Shown here in pieces: positions 27,816 through 39,374 of a stretch of DNA of 64,000 nucleotides. The position numbers and the translations under genes were made by a program. Position 1 is the first letter of the stretch. The number at the start of each line of letters is the position of its first letter. The notes under the pieces are model-generated. The model ran no database searches. It was not told the origin of the DNA and saw only the letters and a list, made by a program, of their open reading frames with translations. The DNA is from Butyrivibrio sp. NC2002. GTDB taxonomy: Bacteria > Bacillota > Clostridia > Lachnospirales > Lachnospiraceae. The stretch lies in the NCBI RefSeq assembly GCF_000702265.1, contig NZ_JNKZ01000007.1, positions 372,001 to 436,000 on the forward strand, written 5' to 3'.

Positions 27816-29538
27816 CTTTCTTCCCCTCTCCAAACTGTGATTCATAAATTTCTCTGTAAGTCTCACAGTTCTTCAGAAGTTCATCATGCGTACCCATTCC
27901 CATTACTTCGCCGTCATCAAGAACTATTATCTTGTCACATGAAATAACTGATGATGCTCTCTGTGACACAATAAAAGTAAGAGGTTCGTAAGGCAGTGTT
28001 TTTATAGCCTCTCTCAAATTTTTATCTGTCATATTATCAAGAGCAGATGAGCTATCATCCAGAATGAGTATCTCTGGCTTTTTAGCGAGTGCCCTTGCAA
28101 TTGTAAGTCTCTGCTTCTGTCCTCCCGAGAAGTTTCTTCCTCCCTGAGTTACCTGAGCATCAAGCTCGCCTTTTTTCTCCTTAACAACTTCAACTGCCTG
28201 TGCTGTTTTAAGAGCATCCCACAGCTCGTCATCCGTCGCATTATAGTTGCCCCACTTTAAGTTGTCTCTTATGCTTCCCTTAAAAAGGGCTGCCTTCTGA
28301 GGAACAACTCCGATAGTAGAAAGTACTGCCTCTTTTTTATAGTCCTTTATGTTTTTCCCCTTAAACCTGATTGTTCCGCTCGTAGCATCATAAAATCTGG
28401 GGATAAGATTAATAAGTGTTGTCTTGCCCGAGCCCGTGCCGCCTATGATTCCTACAGACTCACCTTTTTTTGCTGAAAAAGAAACACCTGAAAGTGAATC
28501 TTCAATATCATCTCCATATCTCATGCATACGTTTTCAAAGGAAATAAGTTCTCCATTGTAATCAAGGTCATTGTCCAGATCTCCGTACGCCATAGAGGGC
28601 TTTTCTTCAAGCATCAGCTGAATTCTGTTTCCGCAGGCAACGGCTCTTGTAATAGTTATTATCAAAGATGCAAGCTTTATAAGCTCTACAAGGATCTGTG
28701 ACATATAGTTGTAAAGCGCTACAACACTACCTGTTGTGAGAGCACCGGTATTGACCTTGGACGCGCCTGTATAGAGGAGCACGATAACTGCAAAGTTGAG
28801 GATCACATAGGTCAAAGGATTCATAAGAGATGATATTCTTCCCACATATTCCTGGAGCTTTGTGAGTGCATCATTTTGCTGCTTAAAAGCTGAAACCTCA
28901 TCTTCCTCTCTTCCGAAAGCTCGTATCACTCTTACGCCCGATAAATTCTCTCTTGTAAGTCCAAGAACCTTATCAAGCATAGCCTGAACCTGCTTATATC
29001 TGGGAATTCCCCACAGCATTATTCCAAAGACTACGATTGATAATATGACTATCGTCACGAGAAAAATCATGGCCTGACCAAAGTCTATTGTAAAAGCCAT
29101 CACCATTGCGCCAAATACAACAAAAGGAGACCTGAGTAAAAGTCTTAATGACAGATTTATTCCCTGCTGTACCTGGTTCATGTCACTTGTCATTCTTGTT
29201 ATAAGTGTCGTCGTTCCGAGTCTGTCAATCTGCTCGTATGAAAGCTCTTGAATATTTGCAAAGAGGTCCCTCTTAACTCCTTTTGCAAAATGCGTTGCGG
29301 CCTTTGCTGCAAAATACTGTGCGATAACAGAACAGGTAAATCCGACAAGTGCAAGAAGGACTAGCACAAGGCTCATCTTAAAAATGTATGGCTTATCGCT
29401 TCTTACGATTCCGTTGTCTATGATTGCAGCTACAACCAGCGGTACTATGAGTTCAAAGCTTGCTTCAAGCAGCTTAAACAGTGGCCCCAAAAATGCTTCA
29501 AGTTTATATTCACTTAGATATCTAAGTAGTTTTTTCAT
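27808..29538 (-). CDS. ABC exporter half-transporter, degenerate-Walker-B subunit
   Basis: The protein has 576 aa. Six N-terminal membrane segments, then the ATPase: Walker A GGTGSGKTT, canonical signature NFSGGQKQRL, but Walker B ends ILILDDSS (Asp in place of catalytic Glu). The switch residue is Gln in IVSQRAS instead of His. These are the marks of the non-hydrolysing partner in heterodimeric exporters. It is followed with overlap by the second subunit and preceded by 13 nt from the rRNA methyltransferase gene. Substrate unknown. Confidence 0.93.
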   Translation of the reverse strand: MKKLLRYLSEYKLEAFLGPLFKLLEASFELIVPLVVAAIIDNGIVRSDKPYIFKMSLVLVLLALVGFTCSVIAQYFAAKAATHFAKGVKRDLFANIQELSYEQIDRLGTTTLITRMTSDMNQVQQGINLSLRLLLRSPFVVFGAMVMAFTIDFGQAMIFLVTIVILSIVVFGIMLWGIPRYKQVQAMLDKVLGLTRENLSGVRVIRAFGREEDEVSAFKQQNDALTKLQEYVGRISSLMNPLTYVILNFAVIVLLYTGASKVNTGALTTGSVVALYNYMSQILVELIKLASLIITITRAVACGNRIQLMLEEKPSMAYGDLDNDLDYNGELISFENVCMRYGDDIEDSLSGVSFSAKKGESVGIIGGTGSGKTTLINLIPRFYDATSGTIRFKGKNIKDYKKEAVLSTIGVVPQKAALFKGSIRDNLKWGNYNATDDELWDALKTAQAVEVVKEKKGELDAQVTQGGRNFSGGQKQRLTIARALAKKPEILILDDSSSALDNMTDKNLREAIKTLPYEPLTFIVSQRASSVISCDKIIVLDDGEVMGMGTHDELLKNCETYREIYESQFGEGKKDA

Positions 29539-29551
29539 CTCAAAAAACCTT

Positions 29552-31177
29552 TCAATTATAAATCCTCAATCCCTTCGGATAGTGGTTTTTCATATTTCCC
29601 CCTGCATATTTGCCCCATCCAAGGCTATATCCGTCCGTTGTTATAAGATGCCAGCCATTTGAAAGACCGGATGTTCTTAAAGTCATTCCCCCTATAAACT
29701 GGCGAACCTCCTGTGAATCAGAAGGTAAGTCCAATGTTTTTTTCACAAGAGAAGGATCAAGACAAAGAGCAAGTGCATGCGAGGGTTCAAATCTGTCCTT
29801 TTTTACAGTTCCGAGATGAAGCCCCGGACGAACCACAGTAAGACCATCTATCCCCGGCATCCCGCAAGGTGCAAGATAGAGCTGACTCCCAAACATAAAG
29901 GGTCTGCCATTTAAGCCTCCTCCCAGAAGGCTTATACTAGGCAGAGTATTTTTGGAAGTCTTTGATTTTTTTGATCTGCTGTTTTCATTTAATAATTCCT
30001 TGCCGGTTTCAATTTCGTTATAACCATCTGCAAAGGTATCCCTTACAAATTCTTCAAAAGCCTTAAGGTCAGATAGAGACGCTGCCTTTACAGAACCATT
30101 TATTCCATACAGTCCTTCATTTAATGAAATGTCCCCATCTTTTTCAAACGCACATAAAAAATGCCCCTCGCCGCTCATTTTATGCGGCCATAGTCTTATT
30201 GCACTTTTGTTTATGGCATCCGCATAGCTTTCTTTTTCGCCAAAAAACTCATCGCAGGAAGTGCTTTCCTCTCCGAGTGATCCTGAGATTTTGTTTATAA
30301 GCTCTGATAAATCCCCCATGCCGGTGTTGTCATATACCTTAAAGATATTATCGATATTTCCTCTTGCCATACCGGGATAAAGCACGGTTTCACAGGGCTT
30401 CATGCCAAGTTTAACAAGACTTATGACCTGAAGCTCATCCTCTTCAGGGGCAAAAGTACATGTAGAATATACAAGCCTTCCACCCGGAGCGAGCATTTTC
30501 ACAGCTTCTTTTAGTATTTCCGCCTGCCTGACTGCGCACATAGTCACATTCTCAGGGCTCCAGTTTTTAATAGCCTCATCATTTTTCCTGAACATTCCCT
30601 CTCCTGAACAGGGAGCATCCACAAGGATCTTATCAAAATAGCCCTCAAAAATATCAGACATTTTAGACGGATCCATATTAGTGACAAGCGCGTTTTTTAT
30701 TCCGCATCTCTCTATATTCAGAGATAATATCTGCGCTCTCTTCTTATCTATTTCATTACTTACAAGGATTCCTTCACCGCCAAGCATAGACGCGATCTGC
30801 GTACTTTTCCCTCCCGGAGAAGCGCACAGATCAAGAACCTTGTCACCCTTTTTTACATTTAGATATGAAACAGGCGACATGGCACTTGGCTCCTGAATAT
30901 AATAGACTCCCGCTTCGTGATATGCATGTTTTCCCGGTGCACCCTCAGTATAGATATGTCCGGCTTTTTCCCACTCTATCTCTTTTTCGGAAAAAGAAAC
31001 GCCATCTCTTTTTAGCACTTCCATGCTATCCAAAGCGGTTTTACCAAAACCGTTTTTCTTAAGGGGATTCACTCTAAGTGAGGACACCTTCTCTCTTCCC
31101 AAGGCGTCCTCAAATGCGGGATATTCATCCCCCAATATGTTTTTAATTCTCTTTTCAAATACATTATCTAAACTCAT
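29552..31177 (-). CDS. RsmF-type rRNA (cytosine-C5) methyltransferase
   Basis: The protein has 541 aa. A short NOL1/NOP2-type N-terminal extension contains SLRVNPLKKN. The SAM-dependent core has VLDLCASPGGKSTQIASML, the catalytic-loop DAPCSGEGMFRK and the second cysteine in VYSTCTFAPEEDE. The C-terminal RsmF/PUA-like part is present (TLRTSGLSNGWHLITTDG). It methylates a cytosine C5 in rRNA, probably 16S, based on family. An unrelated exporter operon follows after 13 nt. Confidence 0.93.
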   Translation of the reverse strand: MSLDNVFEKRIKNILGDEYPAFEDALGREKVSSLRVNPLKKNGFGKTALDSMEVLKRDGVSFSEKEIEWEKAGHIYTEGAPGKHAYHEAGVYYIQEPSAMSPVSYLNVKKGDKVLDLCASPGGKSTQIASMLGGEGILVSNEIDKKRAQILSLNIERCGIKNALVTNMDPSKMSDIFEGYFDKILVDAPCSGEGMFRKNDEAIKNWSPENVTMCAVRQAEILKEAVKMLAPGGRLVYSTCTFAPEEDELQVISLVKLGMKPCETVLYPGMARGNIDNIFKVYDNTGMGDLSELINKISGSLGEESTSCDEFFGEKESYADAINKSAIRLWPHKMSGEGHFLCAFEKDGDISLNEGLYGINGSVKAASLSDLKAFEEFVRDTFADGYNEIETGKELLNENSRSKKSKTSKNTLPSISLLGGGLNGRPFMFGSQLYLAPCGMPGIDGLTVVRPGLHLGTVKKDRFEPSHALALCLDPSLVKKTLDLPSDSQEVRQFIGGMTLRTSGLSNGWHLITTDGYSLGWGKYAGGNMKNHYPKGLRIYN

Positions 31178-31261
31178 AGGCTCTATTGTAACACACTTAA
31201 GCCTATATATTAAGTTTTCGATATGTTATGCCAGGTTTCTGTTTTCGAAGATACCTCTTCT

Positions 31262-31639
31262 TCAAAGAAGTTCGTCCCTATGTTCTTTTAGATATTTCTT
31301 TATACCCTTAAAAGTCTCAGGACTTATTATATGCTCTATCCTGCAGGCATCATTCTCTGCAACATCAGCATTTACTTTTGCTGTGAGCATTAAGAATTTA
31401 GTAAGGTTTGTGTGCTTCTCATAAACGCTTTTAGCCTTTTTTAATCCCAGTTCTGTAAGCTCAAGCTCCCCATCTTTTCCCACAGTAAGATAGCCATCTT
31501 CCTTAAGGATGCCGACAGCTCTTGATACACTGGGTCTTGAAAAATTAAGCTCAGAAGCAACATCTATAGATCTGACAAAACCCTTTTTCTTTTTAAGCAG
31601 ATATATTGTTTCAATATAATCTTCACCGGACTCGTGCAT
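31262..31639 (-). CDS. DtxR/MntR-family metal-dependent repressor
   Basis: The protein has 125 aa from the ATG at 31639 (GGAGGG 5 nt upstream). A winged helix covers residues 1-65 (EDYIETIYLLKKKKGFVRSI at the start). The dimerisation/metal domain has HTNLTKFL and ACRIEHIIS. The Asp and Glu of EDYIETIY match the MntR ligands, but the ACRIEH motif carries the Cys used by DtxR/IdeR where MntR has Glu. This gives a mixed ligand set. It lacks an SH3 domain, as in MntR. It probably represses metal-uptake genes; no transporter is adjacent. Confidence 0.9.
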   Translation of the reverse strand: MHESGEDYIETIYLLKKKKGFVRSIDVASELNFSRPSVSRAVGILKEDGYLTVGKDGELELTELGLKKAKSVYEKHTNLTKFLMLTAKVNADVAENDACRIEHIISPETFKGIKKYLKEHRDELL

Positions 31640-31744
31640 TTCAACCCTCCATATTAAAGCTTTACTTGTTTTAAATAGTATACAATATTTAATTAGCATA
31701 TGCAAACGCATTGTGCGCTATTTAATTTTTCGATATTTACACAC

Positions 31745-31778
31745 AAAAATACCGATGTATGCATGCGCATACATCGGT
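31745..31778 (-). terminator. Intrinsic terminator of RNase Y gene
   Basis: ACCGATGTATGC pairs with GCATACATCGGT around a short loop. On the minus strand the stem is followed by ATTTTTG. It lies 22 nt after the rny stop. Confidence 0.92.
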
Positions 31779-31799
31779 AATCTTGAATTCATAATCTGA

Positions 31800-33359
31800 T
31801 CATTTTGCGTAATCAGTAGCTCTGCTTTCACGAATGATATTAACTTTGATCTGTCCGGGATATTCCATCTCGTTCTCGATCTTCTTGGCAATATCTCTTG
31901 CCATCAATACCATATCGGCATCGCTTACCTGTTCAGGAACAACCATTACCCTGACTTCTCTTCCGGCCTGGATAGCAAATGAGTGATCAACACCTTTAAA
32001 GCTGTTTGTAATCTCTTCGAGTTCCCTAAGTCTGCTTGTGTAGGTTTCCAGAGTCTCTCTTCTGGCACCCGGTCTGGCAGCTGAAATTGTATCAGCAGCC
32101 TGTACTATTACAGCTATAAGTGACTGCGGCTCTACGTCTCCGTGGTGAGCCTCTACTGCATTGATGACGATCGCAGATTCTTTGTATTTCTTACAAATAT
32201 CAACACCAAGTGATATATGTGAGCCTTCCATCTCATGGTCTACTGCCTTACCAATATCGTGTAAGAGACCTGCTCTCTTAGCTATACGAACATCAAGCTC
32301 AAGTTCTGATGCCATAAGTCCACAGAGCTGAGAAACCTCAACAGAATGCTTAAGTGCGTTCTGACCATAACTTGTACGGAAACGCATACGACCAAGAAGT
32401 TTAATGATTTCTGGATGCAGGCCATGTACGCCTGCTTCAAGGGCTGCATTTTCACCCTCTTCCTTGATCTTATTGGCAACTTCCTTCTGTGCCTTCTCTA
32501 CCATCTCTTCAATTCTGGCAGGATGGATACGGCCATCTACGATAAGTTTCTCGAGTGCTATTCGGGCAACTTCTCTTCTGATAGGATCAAATCCCGAAAT
32601 AACAACTGCTTCAGGGGTATCATCGATAATAAGATCAACACCTGTCATTGTTTCAAGTGTGCGGATATTTCTACCCTCACGACCTATGATACGTCCCTTC
32701 ATTTCATCATTTGGCAGCTGAACAACAGAAATTGTTGTTTCAGAAACATGATCTGCGGCACATCTCTGAATAGCATTTACTACTATTTCCTTTGCGCGCT
32801 TATCAGCTTCTTCCTTTGCCTCCGCTTCCATGTTCTTGATCATTACAGCGGATTCATGTTTCACGTCATCTTCAACAATCTTTAAAAGATACTCTTTTGC
32901 CTGCTCGGAGGTTAAGCCTGAGATTCTCTCAAGTTCCTGTCTCCTTTGCTCGTCGAGCTTTGCAACCTCTTGCTCTTTTTTGCTTAGTGCAGATTCCTTT
33001 GCACTTAAACTGGCTTCCTTTTTCTCAATTGCTTCAGATCTTTTCTCGACATTTTCCTCTTTTTGCTGTACTCTGCGTTCTGAACGCTGAACCTCTGCTC
33101 TCCTATCCCTCACTTCTTTTTCAAGTTCATTTCTTGTCTTCAGTGATTCTTCTTTTACTTCCAGGAGTTTTTCGCGCTTCGATTCATCGGCAGCTCTAAC
33201 GGCATCGTCGATGATTTTTCTTGCCCTTTCCTCTGCACTTCCTACCTTGCTTTCATTCTCCGCATCAATCTTAGCCTGATGCGCTTTCATAATCACAATA
33301 GTTACAAAAACAGAAATGACAAGAGTTGCTAATGCTACAATAATAGTTGTTGTAGACAT
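31800..33359 (-). CDS. rny: Ribonuclease Y
   Basis: The protein has 519 aa, the standard length. An N-terminal membrane anchor ([20 protein letters not shown]) is followed by a charged coiled coil to about residue 190. A KH domain includes [15 protein letters not shown], and an HD phosphodiesterase domain has the [18 protein letters not shown] metal site. It is the membrane-bound endonuclease that starts mRNA decay in Firmicutes. It starts behind AAGGAGG and is monocistronic, with a terminator downstream. Confidence 0.97.
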   Translation of the reverse strand: MSTTTIIVALATLVISVFVTIVIMKAHQAKIDAENESKVGSAEERARKIIDDAVRAADESKREKLLEVKEESLKTRNELEKEVRDRRAEVQRSERRVQQKEENVEKRSEAIEKKEASLSAKESALSKKEQEVAKLDEQRRQELERISGLTSEQAKEYLLKIVEDDVKHESAVMIKNMEAEAKEEADKRAKEIVVNAIQRCAADHVSETTISVVQLPNDEMKGRIIGREGRNIRTLETMTGVDLIIDDTPEAVVISGFDPIRREVARIALEKLIVDGRIHPARIEEMVEKAQKEVANKIKEEGENAALEAGVHGLHPEIIKLLGRMRFRTSYGQNALKHSVEVSQLCGLMASELELDVRIAKRAGLLHDIGKAVDHEMEGSHISLGVDICKKYKESAIVINAVEAHHGDVEPQSLIAVIVQAADTISAARPGARRETLETYTSRLRELEEITNSFKGVDHSFAIQAGREVRVMVVPEQVSDADMVLMARDIAKKIENEMEYPGQIKVNIIRESRATDYAK

Positions 33360-33464
33360 ACAGGAGCACCTCCTTATTCAATTTTCATTGTACAATATTT
33401 TGTATAAAATGATTATATTAATCGCACTTTCATACAAGATTACAACAAATTTAGTTTACGCTTC

Positions 33465-33496
33465 AAAAGGGTCTGTGTCAAGACGCAGACCCTTTT
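33465..33496. terminator. Bidirectional terminator after M42 aminopeptidase
   Basis: AAAAGGGTCTG(T)GTC pairs with GAC(G)CAGACCCTTTT across two bases, with A and T runs on each flank. On the minus strand it lies 65 nt after the aminopeptidase stop. Confidence 0.85.
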
Positions 33497-33560
33497 ATTC
33501 ATCTGTAATTATATATAATTCAAATGGTTTTTTGGGGTTGATCTTTTGAAGTTTTATAAA

Positions 33561-34607
33561 TCATAACGCATACTGAATAAGGAGTCTTAATACGTTTTCT
33601 GCGCCATCCCTATGGCTTCTCTCATAGCCGTGAGAAGCATACACTCCAGCTCCGATAAGTCCATGCTTAAGGTCTGAGCCTGCTCCAAGTGTCGCTTCAA
33701 CATCACTTCCGTAATGAGGATAAATGTCGATCGCATAGTCAGCCCCTGATTCTTTTGCTGCAGCTACCAAGCCCTGAACAACCGGATAGCTGTAAGGTCC
33801 TCCGCTGTCTTTTGCACATATGGAAACCTGTTTTTCTGTGCAGGTAAGTCCATCTCCTACGCATCCCATATCCACGGATATTGCTTCAGTACAACCCTCG
33901 GGAACATTTGCACATCCGCCATGTCCAACTTCTTCGAATACAGTTATATGGGCATATAAAGCTCTCTTAGGAGTGATCTTCTTTTCTTTAATATATTTAG
34001 CAAGTCCAAGAAGGATTCCTACACTTAATTTATCATCCAAAAATCTGGACTTGATATATCCTGACTTTGTAACTCTTACATTGGGTTCAAAGCAAACAAT
34101 ATCACCTACTGAAATTCCGAGCTTTTCTGTATCCTGTTTATTATTTACATCTTCATCGATGACAACCTCGCAGTTTTCCCAGGTTCTCTTCGTGTCATTG
34201 TATTCTCCGTTTACATGGATAGATGCGTTGTTTAGCTGAAAAGTTCCTTCATATATGCCATCAAATTTGGTGACGATCCTTACATTCTCTGTTTCTGCAT
34301 TGTTAGGATTCATTCCTCCAAGGTTTGTCAACTGGAGTCTTCCGTTATCCTTGATCGTAGCAACCATACCGCCAAGAGTGTCGGTATGTGCTTCAAGAAG
34401 AAGGCCGTTCTTTTTGTCTTTTCCTGTAAGGTCAACAATAACGCCGCCTTTATTTGTTATTACAGCTTTAAATCCAAGCTTTTCAAACTCGTCCTTCACC
34501 CAGGAAGCTGCCTCTTCAGTATATCCTGTGGGTGAATCAATATTTAAAAGTTTTGTAGTTTCTTCTACGATAAAATCTGTGTATTTGCTTAGTGATAATT
34601 TTTTCAT
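33561..34607 (-). CDS. M42 family metallo-aminopeptidase
   Basis: The protein has 348 aa. Two-metal site residues of the M42/PepA group are visible in LLEAHTDTLGG (His), SRFLDDKLS (Asp), VFEEVGHGG (catalytic Glu and metal Glu), SVDMGCVGD (Asp) and the C-terminal SHRDGAENVL (His). It trims N-terminal residues from peptides (glutamyl or broad aminopeptidase) in the cytosol as large oligomers. It starts behind AAGGAGGAAG and has its own terminator. Confidence 0.92.
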   Translation of the reverse strand: MKKLSLSKYTDFIVEETTKLLNIDSPTGYTEEAASWVKDEFEKLGFKAVITNKGGVIVDLTGKDKKNGLLLEAHTDTLGGMVATIKDNGRLQLTNLGGMNPNNAETENVRIVTKFDGIYEGTFQLNNASIHVNGEYNDTKRTWENCEVVIDEDVNNKQDTEKLGISVGDIVCFEPNVRVTKSGYIKSRFLDDKLSVGILLGLAKYIKEKKITPKRALYAHITVFEEVGHGGCANVPEGCTEAISVDMGCVGDGLTCTEKQVSICAKDSGGPYSYPVVQGLVAAAKESGADYAIDIYPHYGSDVEATLGAGSDLKHGLIGAGVYASHGYERSHRDGAENVLRLLIQYAL

Positions 34608-34689
34608 CTGCTTCCTCCTTGCATGCTTTTATCAGTTAATTCTATCACATACAAATCAGAATAGACCTGATGAAATAATATAATTTCTG

Positions 34690-34728
34690 AAAAAACACCC
34701 CTTTCTCCGGTTGTCCGGAAAAAGGGGT
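34690..34728 (-). terminator. Intrinsic terminator of chemoreceptor gene
   Basis: ACCCCTTT(C)TCCGG pairs with CCGGA(A)AAAGGGGT around TTGT. On the minus strand a TGTTTTTT run follows, 22 nt after the stop. Confidence 0.92.
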
Positions 34729-34749
34729 ATCTATCATGATCATGTCTTT

Positions 34750-36867
34750 TTAAGATTTAAAGAACTTCATTTCTTCATTGAGCTGATCTGCGATATCCTT
34801 AAGTGAAGATGCAGAACTTGCAAGGGTTGTAACTGTAGCTGAGAGCTCCTGCATCGAAGCACCCGTCTCCTGGGATGAAGCAGCATTTTCTTCAGAAATG
34901 GCTGATAGAGCGCTCATGGTATCTACAACAGCATTCTTGGAGTTTTCGCAGGTATCTGCACCCTGACTGATAAGGTGTACACCACCGACTGTTTCGTCAA
35001 TATCGCTCAGCATTCCGTTAACTGCATTAAGTGTATCACCAAGAGCTGTCTGCTGATCGATGTTGCCCTGCTTGACATCTTCAGAAGCATCAACCGCTGC
35101 TTTTGACTGTGTAAGAAGTTTTTCCATCTCGATCCTGATATCATCAGCAAGTTGTTTTGAATTAGCAGCAAGCTGTCCGATTTCTTCTGCAACAACCGCA
35201 AAGCCTTTTCCTGCTTCGCCTGCACGTGCAGCTTCAATTGAAGCATTAAGTGAAAGAAGGTTTGTCTGGGTTGCAATCGAAGTAATGCCTTCAACCTTAT
35301 CATTGATATTGGAAACAGCTTCCTGCGTTGCCTGGATTGTATTGGATATTTCATCAATCTTAGCTGTCATTTCAAGTGAAGATTCCTGAAGTGATGCAAG
35401 TGACTTGCTGGATACTTCCGAAGCTTCCTTCATCTTTTCTGTTATATCTGAAAGGTTTCCGGTGGAATCCTGTACATTGTTAACTGCGTCGCCAATGTAT
35501 CCTACATTCTCAGTAGCACTCTGAATTTCGTCAGCCTGCTGAGTAGCACCTGTTGCAATTTCCTGAACAGCATTGGATACATCTTCTGCTGTCTGAGAAA
35601 TCTGGTTGGCCATATCAGCAAGTTCATCGGAAGATGATCCAACGGAAGTTGCAGATTCCTTAATATTTGAAACGATCTCATCAAGTTTATTGATAACATC
35701 ATTCGTCGCATTCGTCATGAGGCCGATTTCGTCGGTTCTCTTCTTAACTCCGGTAATTCTTACAAATTCACCTTCTCTTAAGTGGTCTAGTGAATTAGCA
35801 ACTACTGCAACTGCATTTGCAATGCCGGAAGCCTGATAGATGATGATAGTTGTCGTAACCGCTATAGCAATCAAAAGAACAACAATCGAAATAAAGAGCA
35901 TCATGTTGATCTTTTCAAAGATCTCGTCCTCGGTAATCGTAAGACCTATTCTCCAATTCATTCCATTTACTGTATCCCAATATAATAGTCTCTTGGTACC
36001 CTGGAATGAAAAGCTTCCTGATCCGGTTTCCTGTGATTTAATAGATGGAATGTATTCATTTAACTCTGTTGAAGCATCAAGATTAAGCCCGTCTTTTGAC
36101 GCATCCGGGAATGCCGGATGATAAACGTAATTGAATGACTGGTCTATAAGCCATAATGTGCCTGTCTCTCCTACGTGCACAGCTCCAAGTTCTTCTTTTA
36201 CTGTATCAAGCATTAGATCGATAGTAACACATCCCACAAATGTTCCATCCAGCTTTTTAATTGGAGCTGAACATGAGGCCATGACCATTCCGGATGATTC
36301 ATCATAATAGGGATCTGTGATGCTTGCATTTGGAAGGCTCTTGGCGTTTACATAATATTCCTGATTAAAATAATCATATTCTGCGTTGGAATAATCCCAG
36401 GTCAGATTCAGCTCTCCGCCATCCCACTTACCATTTGAATCAACATTCTTCATCCAATATGGTCCATAATAAGTTTCATTGGGCTCAAAGGTATTGGGTT
36501 CAAACCAAAGACCTGCTCCAAGCACCATATCATTACCTGTAACAATCTGTGTTACAGCTTCAGTATAATCTTCCATTGTCGAATTTACATAAGTAGACGC
36601 AATCATTTGAGCAAAGGTATCTGCCTGAGCCTTTATGTGATCCATTTCGCCGGCTACGTAATTGGAATATTCTCCAAGGGTAGCTGACATCTGTTCATTA
36701 GAACGTTCTATGATGATGGATCTGCTGACAATAGAGCTTATTGCAGTGATAAGTATAAGCATAACCGCTACAATAGGCACAATAAATAATATAAGCTTAA
36801 GCTTTATACTCATTCCCTCTAATTTAAGTGAATTAGTTTTCTTTTGTTTTTTGGACTTTGCTTCCAT
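34750..36867 (-). CDS. Methyl-accepting chemotaxis protein with dCache sensor
   Basis: The protein has 705 aa. The second of two adjacent ATGs (36867) has the better GGAGG spacing. Membrane segment 1 is near 26-50. A large extracellular dCache domain (about 60-310) contains [11 protein letters not shown] and [25 protein letters not shown]. Membrane segment 2 is near 315-340, then a HAMP-like linker and a cytoplasmic coiled coil. The signalling tip [19 protein letters not shown] and [15 protein letters not shown] are intact. dCache receptors bind amino acids, amines or organic acids. No CheA/CheW genes are adjacent. Confidence 0.94.
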   Translation of the reverse strand: MEAKSKKQKKTNSLKLEGMSIKLKLILFIVPIVAVMLILITAISSIVSRSIIIERSNEQMSATLGEYSNYVAGEMDHIKAQADTFAQMIASTYVNSTMEDYTEAVTQIVTGNDMVLGAGLWFEPNTFEPNETYYGPYWMKNVDSNGKWDGGELNLTWDYSNAEYDYFNQEYYVNAKSLPNASITDPYYDESSGMVMASCSAPIKKLDGTFVGCVTIDLMLDTVKEELGAVHVGETGTLWLIDQSFNYVYHPAFPDASKDGLNLDASTELNEYIPSIKSQETGSGSFSFQGTKRLLYWDTVNGMNWRIGLTITEDEIFEKINMMLFISIVVLLIAIAVTTTIIIYQASGIANAVAVVANSLDHLREGEFVRITGVKKRTDEIGLMTNATNDVINKLDEIVSNIKESATSVGSSSDELADMANQISQTAEDVSNAVQEIATGATQQADEIQSATENVGYIGDAVNNVQDSTGNLSDITEKMKEASEVSSKSLASLQESSLEMTAKIDEISNTIQATQEAVSNINDKVEGITSIATQTNLLSLNASIEAARAGEAGKGFAVVAEEIGQLAANSKQLADDIRIEMEKLLTQSKAAVDASEDVKQGNIDQQTALGDTLNAVNGMLSDIDETVGGVHLISQGADTCENSKNAVVDTMSALSAISEENAASSQETGASMQELSATVTTLASSASSLKDIADQLNEEMKFFKS

Positions 36868-37013
36868 CATGGCCTCCTTACTGTGATAATGTTCTCACAT
36901 TACAATAATATCATCATTAACCATTTATCGATTGTAAATTGTTTATAAAAAGTTTTATATTTTCATTAAGTCCATGAAGCAAAGCTAAAAATGAGAATTT
37001 TTATCATTTTGAA

Positions 37014-37048
37014 GCATATGCTCTCGTCAGGCTCTAAGAGCCGCAACT
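37014..37048 (+). repeat. Repeat unit copy 1 (GCATATGCTCTCGTCAGG...)
   Basis: A 35-nt unit opening with GCATATGCTCTCGTCAGG and containing GGCTC-TAA-GAGCC. It matches copy 2 at 37134 with only a few changes, and those changes keep the hairpin paired. Confidence 0.85.
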
Positions 37049-37093
37049 TCTTGCCTATGGAATAATAAATGGTTCACTTGATCTACATTACAG

Positions 37094-37128
37094 ACTCGGA
37101 AAGCGCCAGCGCTTCCCGAGTTGTGTTT
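37094..37128 (+). terminator. Hairpin with T-rich tail between repeat copies
   Basis: ACTCGG(A)AAGCGC pairs with GCGCTT(C)CCGAGT around CA, followed by TGTGTTTT. It lies between repeat copies 1 and 2 and would terminate plus-strand transcripts. Confidence 0.7.
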
Positions 37129-37133
37129 TGTCG

Positions 37134-37168
37134 GCATATGCTCTCGTCAGGTTCTAAGAACTACAACT
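37134..37168 (+). repeat. Repeat unit copy 2
   Basis: Same 18-nt opening as copy 1. The hairpin is GGTTC-TAA-GAACT, i.e. C-to-T and G-to-A changes on both arms relative to copy 1. Confidence 0.85.
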
Positions 37169-37182
37169 CCTTCGGAGTATCC

Positions 37183-37241
37183 AAAAAACAGAAAGACCAG
37201 GTATTTCAAGCAAGCTTGATACCTGGTCTTTCTGTTTTTTT
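37183..37241. terminator. Strong bidirectional terminator of groESL operon
   Basis: CAGAAAGACCAGGTAT pairs perfectly with ATACCTGGTCTTTCTG, the stem continues through TCAAG/CTTGA, and A and T runs flank both sides. On the minus strand it lies about 60 nt after groEL and is its likely terminator. It is also embedded between repeat copies 2 and 3. Confidence 0.92.
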
Positions 37242-37256
37242 AGATGCTGACGCATC

Positions 37257-37288
37257 TTGTAGTTCTTATCCCCTAACGAGGCGCATGC
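37257..37288 (-). repeat. Repeat unit copy 3, inverted and diverged
   Basis: Read on the minus strand it gives GCATGCGCCTCGTTAGGGG then ATAAGAACTACAA, similar to copy 2 (GCATATGCTCTCGTCAGG ... TAAGAACTACAA). Copies 2 and 3 form a large inverted repeat around the terminator. An overlapping palindrome TAACGAGGC/GCCTCGTTA lies at 37274-37295. Confidence 0.6.
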
Positions 37289-37300
37289 CTCGTTATTTCA

Positions 37301-38938
<1,638 letters not shown>

Positions 38939-38972
38939 TTATAAAAATTTTTATCTGAAATAAGTCATCAAA

Positions 38973-39257
38973 TTATTTGATAATTGCAAGTATATCGTTC
39001 TGCTTAACAATGATATATGTAACATCATCAAGCTTTACTTCTGTTCCTGCATATTTAGAATAGATAACATTGTCACCCTTCTTAACCTGCATCTTTACTT
39101 CTTTACCATCAACGATCCCGCCGGGGCCTACAGCGATAACTTCAGCCTGCTGCGGTTTCTCCTTCTCAGCACCGGGAAGAACAATACCTGATTTTGTTGT
39201 TTCCTCTGCTTCGAGTGCCTTTAATACAACTCTGTCTGCAAGTGGTTCTAACTTCAT
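38973..39257 (-). CDS. groES: Co-chaperonin GroES
   Basis: The protein has 94 aa. It has [20 protein letters not shown] at the start, the mobile loop SGIVLPGAEKEKPQ, then EVIAVGPGGIVDGK and the roof and core motifs (VKKGDNVIYSKYAGTEVKLD). It caps GroEL rings. First gene of the operon, 50 nt after the CIRCE element, with GGAGG before the ATG. Confidence 0.99.
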   Translation of the reverse strand: MKLEPLADRVVLKALEAEETTKSGIVLPGAEKEKPQQAEVIAVGPGGIVDGKEVKMQVKKGDNVIYSKYAGTEVKLDDVTYIIVKQNDILAIIK

Positions 39258-39306
39258 AATAAAGCCTCCTTTATATCTTAGAAAATTATAAACTCTTTAT
39301 ATTTTG

Positions 39307-39333
39307 TTAGCACTCAATCGATTCGAGTGCTAA
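39307..39333 (-). promoter_or_regulatory. CIRCE operator (HrcA site)
   Basis: TTAGCACTC, nine bases, GAGTGCTAA: an exact match to the CIRCE consensus. It sits in the groES leader just after the promoter, where HrcA represses at normal temperature. Confidence 0.98.
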
Positions 39334-39344
39334 CCACAAAAAAT

Positions 39345-39373
39345 ATATTATATCCATTCATAATGTTTGTCAA
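39345..39373 (-). promoter_or_regulatory. Sigma-A promoter of groESL
   Basis: TTGACA (39373-39368) and TAATAT (39350-39345) with a 17-nt spacer; an overlapping TATAAT has a 15-nt spacer. CIRCE lies directly downstream. Confidence 0.8.
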
Positions 39374-39374
39374 G

